Positions 58,701-64,000 of a stretch of 64,000 nucleotides of DNA are shown here, in pieces. Positions within the stretch are counted from its first letter, which is position 1; each line of letters opens with the position of its first letter. The notes below the pieces were generated by a model, which did no database searches, was not told where the DNA came from, and saw nothing but the letters and a program-made list of their open reading frames with translations. A program made the translations under genes and the position numbers. Source of the DNA: Aculops lycopersici (lineage: Eukaryota > Arthropoda > Arachnida > Trombidiformes > Eriophyidae); the NCBI GenBank assembly GCA_015350385.1, contig WNKI01000005.1:1063906-1127905 (forward strand), read 5' to 3'.

Positions 58701-60672
58701 CTCATCTATTGGCATCTGGTCGATTGTGTGTCTGTATCTTATCTACGTGCATCTATTGCCCATTTTGCTTTCAAAATTCGAATAGCCTCAAAGCAAACCA
58801 AGTGTCGCACGCTAAGTGAGATTGACTCTTTGCGCCGACAAACGTTACAGCAAACACAAACTTTGAGCTGACGTTTGGATCGACTTCGGAAAAGTTGGAG
58901 GAGCGTGAGACTCGCGCTCTTAGTTTTCCATTTGTGAGCATTACATAACATTCATTGCCTACACTCTCTGTTAAATCATCACTATCAACACCAATGATCT
59001 GCCGTCATTTTCCCCTTCGCTTTGAATGATGACTCTCGTTTCATGAGGCTAAGGTGATGACGACGACCACGCTGATGATGATGAAGCTGAACTAGAAAGC
59101 GGATCCTTCCTGTTGGGTGCAGGAGAGAGAGAGGGACGAAAAGTTTGCTTGTGTTTGCTGTGTTGCGGTGGCCGCCGGTTAGTTTGCCCAACTACTAACT
59201 GGAAGCCAATCACACGCGACAGACACATATTATTATAATATTATTATTGGACACGTGCCGGTGGGAAACGGGAGCGCCCTAGTGTTTGGTGGTGGTGGCT
59301 GGTGTTGCGGTGTGGCCAGCGGTGCAGATGAACTGAGCGCCAAAAGGCAAGCGCAAGGAGCGTGATTTATTGATTCATGACGCAACTTTAGCAACCTCGT
59401 GGTCGCAGTGGCCGCGGCGCTCGGAGTCGTGTGTGTGATCTGACTTCATTATTATATAGTTTGCTTTACAACAACCACCACCACCACCACCACCACCAAT
59501 AGCAGCAACTACAAGTCCAGTGGCAAACTTCAATTCTATTGACTTGACTCCCTGCAAGCAAATAGATTCTCCTCTCTCTCCCTCTCTAGCGACATCCACG
59601 CGTTAATCGAGACGCGCAAGCGGAAGTTGCTTCGGCACAACTACACTACTTATGCTCCTCGTTTAACGCAGCTGGAGTCCACACTTTTCGCCATTCCAAC
59701 TTACCTCCAACTCTAACTCCAACTCTCGCGCTCTCCGCAACCAAGTGTGTGAGAAAATTGGCCACCCCGACCACTTGCTGCTCCGATTACTCTTCTAGTG
59801 TGTCCAAAATATAATCATCCAATCTTCTCTCTGTTCTATCTCGCCTCTCCTCTTGCTCTCGTCATGTGGTTGGCCCACGCAACCGAAATCTGTAAGCCAA
59901 TTTTTACAGCAACGCCACCATTGGATGCTCACTTTCGTCCCACCTAAACTTGGCAAAAAACTTGGCCCGCCACCAAAGCGAAAGGGGGATTAGGGAGATT
60001 ATCCGCTTCGGGGCGCTGCGGTCGCGCCAAAACCGCGCTTGTGGTCAATACAAGTTATATGCCCTAAGTTATACGGTAATAATAGTGCCACTATCATTTG
60101 TGAGCTCAGTTTAGTTTAGATTTGGATTCGGGTTCGGGTTCGGATTTAGTTTGGATCTTGTTCGGTCGGCCCTAGTTCAAATGGCCACCGCTAGGCGGCC
60201 TGCGCGTCGGCAATCGGGAAGCCATTAATCTGCAGCTGCGCGATTGGCCACTTGAGATGCTCAAATTGACTCTGCGCATCTTTAGCAGAGAGAGAGAGAG
60301 GGAGGGAGAGCAAAGTGGCAGAGTAGACTAGAGTAGCTGCGAGTTTCGAGTTTCAAGTTTCGTGAAGAGCAACAGAAGCAAATTTGTTTCTGCTTACCTT
60401 CCATAATCTCGCTCTCTCTCTTGTGGAAGTTGAAAAATTTTGCACTCACTTGCAAGTTAGCCTATGACGAGTCAAAAGCAATTACTATTATTATTATGTT
60501 GGCAGCAAAGAATTCAAGTGAGCAGCTATAGTTGAATGAGCTGCGCTCTAAGATTGATCTCTCAAGTTTAATATATACATGCTATAGATATAAAAAGTAT
60601 TTATCTCCTCGAGTGTGCAAAGTATTTTCAGAAACTATCAAGTCTAAACACCAAATCAATAGTAATAACACA

Positions 60673-60805
60673 ATGGATTATTCAAGATTATTCTCCTTCC
60701 TGCTAGCCCAGCAGCACATGCACCAGCACCAGTTTCAACATCACCTCCAGCAACAGGCGACTGCGGCGGCTTTACATCACCAATACCAACTACAGCAGCA
60801 GCAGC

Positions 60806-60839
<34 letters not shown>

Positions 60840-61680
60840 TCAGCAACAGCAACAACAGGAGCTAAGATTACAACCGCAGCTCCCCCAGACGCAGCTTCCG
60901 CAACCGGAACAGCTCCAGCGCCACCAACCGGAAGCGCATCAGCAGCGGCAATTAGAAGACGAGGAAGAGGAAGACGAGCAACGGGAAGATGAAGACGATG
61001 AATTGCAAATAGAAGATGACCTCCAAATTACAGACGATGAGCAGCAACAAGATGAGCAACGGCAACAGCAACCACTACCATCAAATGAGCAGCTAAGACT
61101 GCGACAGCAGCAGCAACAACACGACCCACAGCCGCAACTAGACCATCAACGACTACAAGATCTACAACAACAACAACAACAGCACCAACTGCAAAGACAA
61201 CAACAGCAACACCAGCATCAACAGCAACAACCACCACAACAATCACCTCACCTGTTACCAAACTATATGTTACATCCGCGGGTCATCCATCCCGCCTTCC
61301 CTCAGCACCACCTGTTTGGCGGACCCATCAAGTGTCAGCTTAGAAAGCATAAGAGCAACAGGAAGCCGCGGACTCCATTCACGACGCAACAGTTGAATAG
61401 TTTGGAGAAAAAGTTTAAATCTAAACAATATTTAACCATCGCGGAGCGCGCGGAATTTTCAGCTTTCCTAGATCTATCCGAAACGCAGGTTAAAATTTGG
61501 TTTCAAAACAGACGCGCCAAACAGAAGAGACTAAACGAGGCGGAAGTGGAGAAAATTCGCATGGCCAACGCAAGGGGCTTATTCGCAAACAACTTCGCGG
61601 GCTTAGTGGACGTGAACTCCTTTGCGGACGCTGCCATGTCCCTAATGGCGGGTTCGCCTGCCATCGTTCCCGATGCTTAA
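60673..61680 (+). CDS. Msx (Dr/msh): Msx/Drop (muscle segment homeobox) transcription factor, 335 aa
   Basis: NK-class homeodomain repressor; fly msh/Drop specifies lateral neuroectoderm and muscle identities. The homeodomain covers residues 229-288, inside [19 protein letters not shown], then [16 protein letters not shown] and [18 protein letters not shown]. Pro7 and the [14 protein letters not shown] lead are diagnostic for Msx. The region up to about residue 200 is very Gln-rich (CAA/CAG, often mixed with His) with an acidic Glu/Asp block. A FSFLLA near the N-terminus is only faintly like the Engrailed-homology motif. ATG at 60673 (ACACAATGG, good context) is chosen; the frame stays open upstream to a TTG at 60532 but without an ATG. 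Homeobox uninterrupted. AATAAA lies 28 nt after the stop. Confidence 0.93.
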
Positions 61681-61707
61681 TTCGCTTGTTGCACGAAACT
61701 GAACTCG

Positions 61708-61713
61708 AATAAA
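61708..61713 (+). promoter_or_regulatory. Polyadenylation signal for Msx
   Basis: Canonical AATAAA, 28 nt after the TAA stop at 61678-61680. Confidence 0.65.
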
Positions 61714-63362
61714 GCCAGATAAACACCTAAGTGGCGGCGCCTCTTACTCTCTCAATTTCAATCTGTTTCAATGTGTCCGTCCGTCCGTCCGTCCGTCTGT
61801 CTCTCTGTCTAACTTTTATCCTCCATTAGCTCCTCTTCCTCTCACCGGAGGTGAGAAATTTTAATTAAACTCTCGAGCGAGAAAAACTAACCGACCAACA
61901 CCACCAACGAGACCACCACCACCTCTACAACCACCAGTTAGTTATTGCTGCTGCTACAATTGCCGCCGCTCATTAGGTGGGCAAATGAGTTGGCTGCCGT
62001 TTAACTAACTAACTAACTGACCAACCATTTGACTCGCAAACTTCTCGCGCATTAGGAATCAGCAGATAGACAGGAAGTTGCGAGCTCAAGTTCAATTATG
62101 AAGTTGCGCTCGCAATTTCAATTATAAACTTGCAAGCGCAGCAACTTCAATTATGGACTGGCCACTTGCGAGCGCAACATCATCTTCCTTTTCCCTCTCT
62201 ACCTCTCTCACTTACTTACCTGCCTCTTGGACGAGAGATTGAGCAAAGGGCAGTGGTGCCAGCAAAAGCAAAAGCAACAGCAGCAGCATTTAGAGATCAT
62301 CAATCTCCAGCTATTCGGATTTGCTTCTTTTCCCAATCTTTTACCTTTACCATCGATCAATTGCAATCCAATGGTCAGCGCTGGGCCTTGACACACCTGT
62401 TGCGCCTGCACGGCCCCATAGATCTATGTTTGTTTCTCGCTTTGCCTCCCCGCCACTAGGATAAGGGGAAAATCAATTCTCGTTTGGTGGTCCGAGTTGT
62501 CGTCGGCTTTGCTCACTTGATTGGTGGTAGTTGTGGTTGTGGTTTGGACGCTCGCTGCTTGCGGCCGGAAGCCGATCAGTTGGCCAGCAGCGGCGAGCAA
62601 CGAGATAAATGAACACTATACAAACAAAACACCGGCGACGACGACTACTACTACCACCACTTCTACTACCAAGATGACCGTTCGAATGATCAACTAGAGA
62701 TGCGCTGCAAAGCGAGAGCAACAAAGACGCCGACAGCAAGCTGACGAGTTGTTAAAAAGCTCAACTAGATTCCGTCCACCACTGGCCAAAGAGTCTCTAG
62801 TTTCGGGATTCATCATCATTCATTCAAATTGAGCGCAAAGTCAAGGCAAAAGTCGCGGCTTAAGTGAAAAGTTAACTGCAGGGAGATGGCAAGAAGTCGA
62901 CTTCTTTTGGCCCATCGGGAATTGGAAGCTCATTTAGCTGATAACAAATGAGCATCGAGCGCTAGAGCCGACGATCATATTGCATTTCTCGTCGCCGCTT
63001 CTTCGGCTGCTCCCTCGGCGGCGGCTGCTGCTGCTGCTGTCATCATGCGGTCGCCTGGGCCACAGATGGGCTGATAAAAAGGTTGACGCTGGCATGATCG
63101 TGAGCCGAGTGGCCAGCCAGCTAGTTTGCGAGTCCAGGTAGTCGGTGGTCTCGAGTTAGTGGCGGTTGCCATTCTAACGCTGCTGCCTTTGAGTTGGGGG
63201 GGGGGAACTTGACCGCGGACGCGAGACACACAATCAATAATAATTACCATCCTCGCAACTAGACAAATCTTTTAGAGGAAACAAGTTTTCTCTCTTTGCA
63301 AGTCCGAGTCGTCATCAAGTCAACTGGTGGCTAGTAGCTATGTAGAGTTTTATAGAGAGAAG

Positions 63363-63418
63363 ATGGCCAACATCGATGACAAAATGAGCGAGCCAGAGAA
63401 TCACACGGCACCAGCAAA
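63363..63418 (+). CDS. Candidate first coding exon of a gene leaving the window
   Basis: ATG at 63363 in a good context (AGAAG-ATGG) opens MANIDDKMSEPENHTAPA and meets a strong donor (CAAA|GTGAGT) in phase 2. Without splicing the frame stops one codon later at TGA, so it is either a first exon or a 19-codon minor ORF. No second exon is seen in the remaining 580 bp. Acidic and hydrophilic; family unknown. Confidence 0.3.
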
Positions 63419-63594
63419 GTGAGTGCCACGCAGTCAGTAGCAGAGCGAGCAGTTACAAAACGATCGCTCAGCTGCAGAGACACCACTTGTGGAATGCGGC
63501 GAAAGGCGCGCCACTTGTTGCTCTTTCTCAAAACTCTACCTGCCTTCACAGTGACTTGTAAGACCTCCTCAACTCTACTCCAATCGATACCACG

Positions 63595-63618
63595 AACAAC
63601 AACAACAGCAGCAGCAGC

Positions 63619-63649
<31 letters not shown>

Positions 63650-63650
63650 G
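63595..63650. repeat. (AAC)n / CAG-interrupted microsatellite
   Basis: A run of AAC units with a short internal CAG block. It is the source of Thr-rich and Gln-rich artificial open frames. Confidence 0.9.
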
Positions 63651-64000
63651 CGACGATTTTGTTAAACTTCCTCGGCTCAACAAATTCTCTCTATTGATAT
63701 GCAATCAACGATTATGATTAATGAGGGGCCAATTATTTTGCTCGCGTCGCGTTGCGGTTCAAATCGTGGCGCACGGGGAATATCTCCCGCGGATTTCTCG
63801 CTTCGGCTCTCTGGCTTTAATTTCTGGCTTCATTGGTCACTCGCCGTTGTCCTCTCCGTTATTAATTCGGTTCGTTTGTTGTGGTTGTGTTGGAAATTTT
63901 TGAACCTGAATTTCATGCACGAGAAATGGGAAACCAAGACAAAAGGGACGTGGAAAAAAGTGGACGCGCGTTAGCCTTGTTGTCGCCGCTCCCAATATCG

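Larger units (their letters stand above)
42621..60672. other. 18-kb gene desert upstream of Msx
   Basis: No gene is established. The DNA is a mosaic of (CT)n/(GA)n tracts (45726-45744, 51803-51824, 57024-57047, 60287-60301), CAA/GTT and (TAA)n runs, C13 at 50451-50463, (CGA)n-like DNA near 56127, and many words such as CTCAACTCAA and GAGCGA. Short perfect hairpins are frequent. Splice-bounded or membrane-helix fragments at 46.4-46.7, 49.9-50.2, 54.4 and 58.4 kb are discussed under findings. Msx cis-regulatory DNA is the likeliest main content. Confidence 0.5.
61714..64000. other. Noncoding right flank
   Basis: Contains a (TCCG)n tract (61775-61797), G10 at 63196-63205, CTCGAG/GAGCGC words and the (AAC)n tract at 63595-63650. 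No gene is established apart from the possible first exon at 63363-63418. Confidence 0.5.

Noticed and set aside
60532..60672. Upstream extension of the Msx frame
   Set aside because: The extension opens with TTG, has no in-frame ATG and encodes sequence unlike Msx N-termini; ATG at 60673 has good context.
1..64000. tRNA, rRNA, CRISPR, transposase or viral genes
   Set aside because: I looked for B-box-like GGTTCRANNC words (the best, near 63757, has no T-stem), regularly spaced repeats with spacers, and transposase or reverse-transcriptase motifs; none was convincing. A tRNAscan-SE and RepeatMasker run would be decisive.

Overview
This is a eukaryotic, animal nuclear window from an intron-poor genome. 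Six proteins can be assigned from sequence alone: the Rab3 GEF MADD (minus, 2801-10096), a Gsx/ind homeobox protein (minus, 13597-15330), a ZSWIM4/5/6-type SWIM zinc-finger protein (minus, 22094-26698), ARPC2 (plus, 35056-35967), a DDX42-type DEAD-box helicase (minus, 36154-38490), an INTS10-like Integrator subunit (plus, 38831-41488) and an Msx/Drop homeobox protein (plus, 60673-61680), which makes seven counting both homeobox genes. A short unrecognised secreted protein (12240-12719) lies between MADD and Gsx.

Organism: the bilaterian gene set, Ser/Asn/His/Gln-rich tracts and near-absence of introns suggest an arthropod with massive intron loss. Eriophyoid mites are one known group of that kind. 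This is inference. What is seen is that five large conserved proteins are each encoded in one uninterrupted exon, and that MADD keeps only three introns, all in its 3' part. I reconstructed these from GT-AG sites, matching phases and conserved peptides.

Layout: 0-10 kb holds MADD with its last two small exons at 3060-3132 and 2801-2964. 10-15.4 kb holds a GC-rich divergent upstream region, the small secreted protein and Gsx. 15.4-22 kb is gene-poor and includes a 20-N assembly gap inside a duplicated (TA)n unit. 22-26.7 kb is the ZSWIM gene, followed by about 8 kb of simple-sequence-rich DNA. 35-41.5 kb is a compact housekeeping block (ARPC2 > < DDX42 < > INTS10) with gaps of 186 and 340 bp and very short 3' ends. 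41.5-42.6 kb is a decayed tandem array with a period near 300 bp. 43-60.6 kb is a gene desert before Msx, and the right end has a possible first exon of a gene that leaves the window.

Gsx/ind and Msx/msh are both neuroectoderm columnar-patterning genes in Drosophila, and here they lie within about 48 kb, each beside large noncoding DNA. The noncoding DNA also carries an excess of short perfect inverted repeats (stems of 10-14 bp), more than chance predicts. Several start-codon or splice-bounded fragments hint at further multi-exon genes that need transcript evidence.
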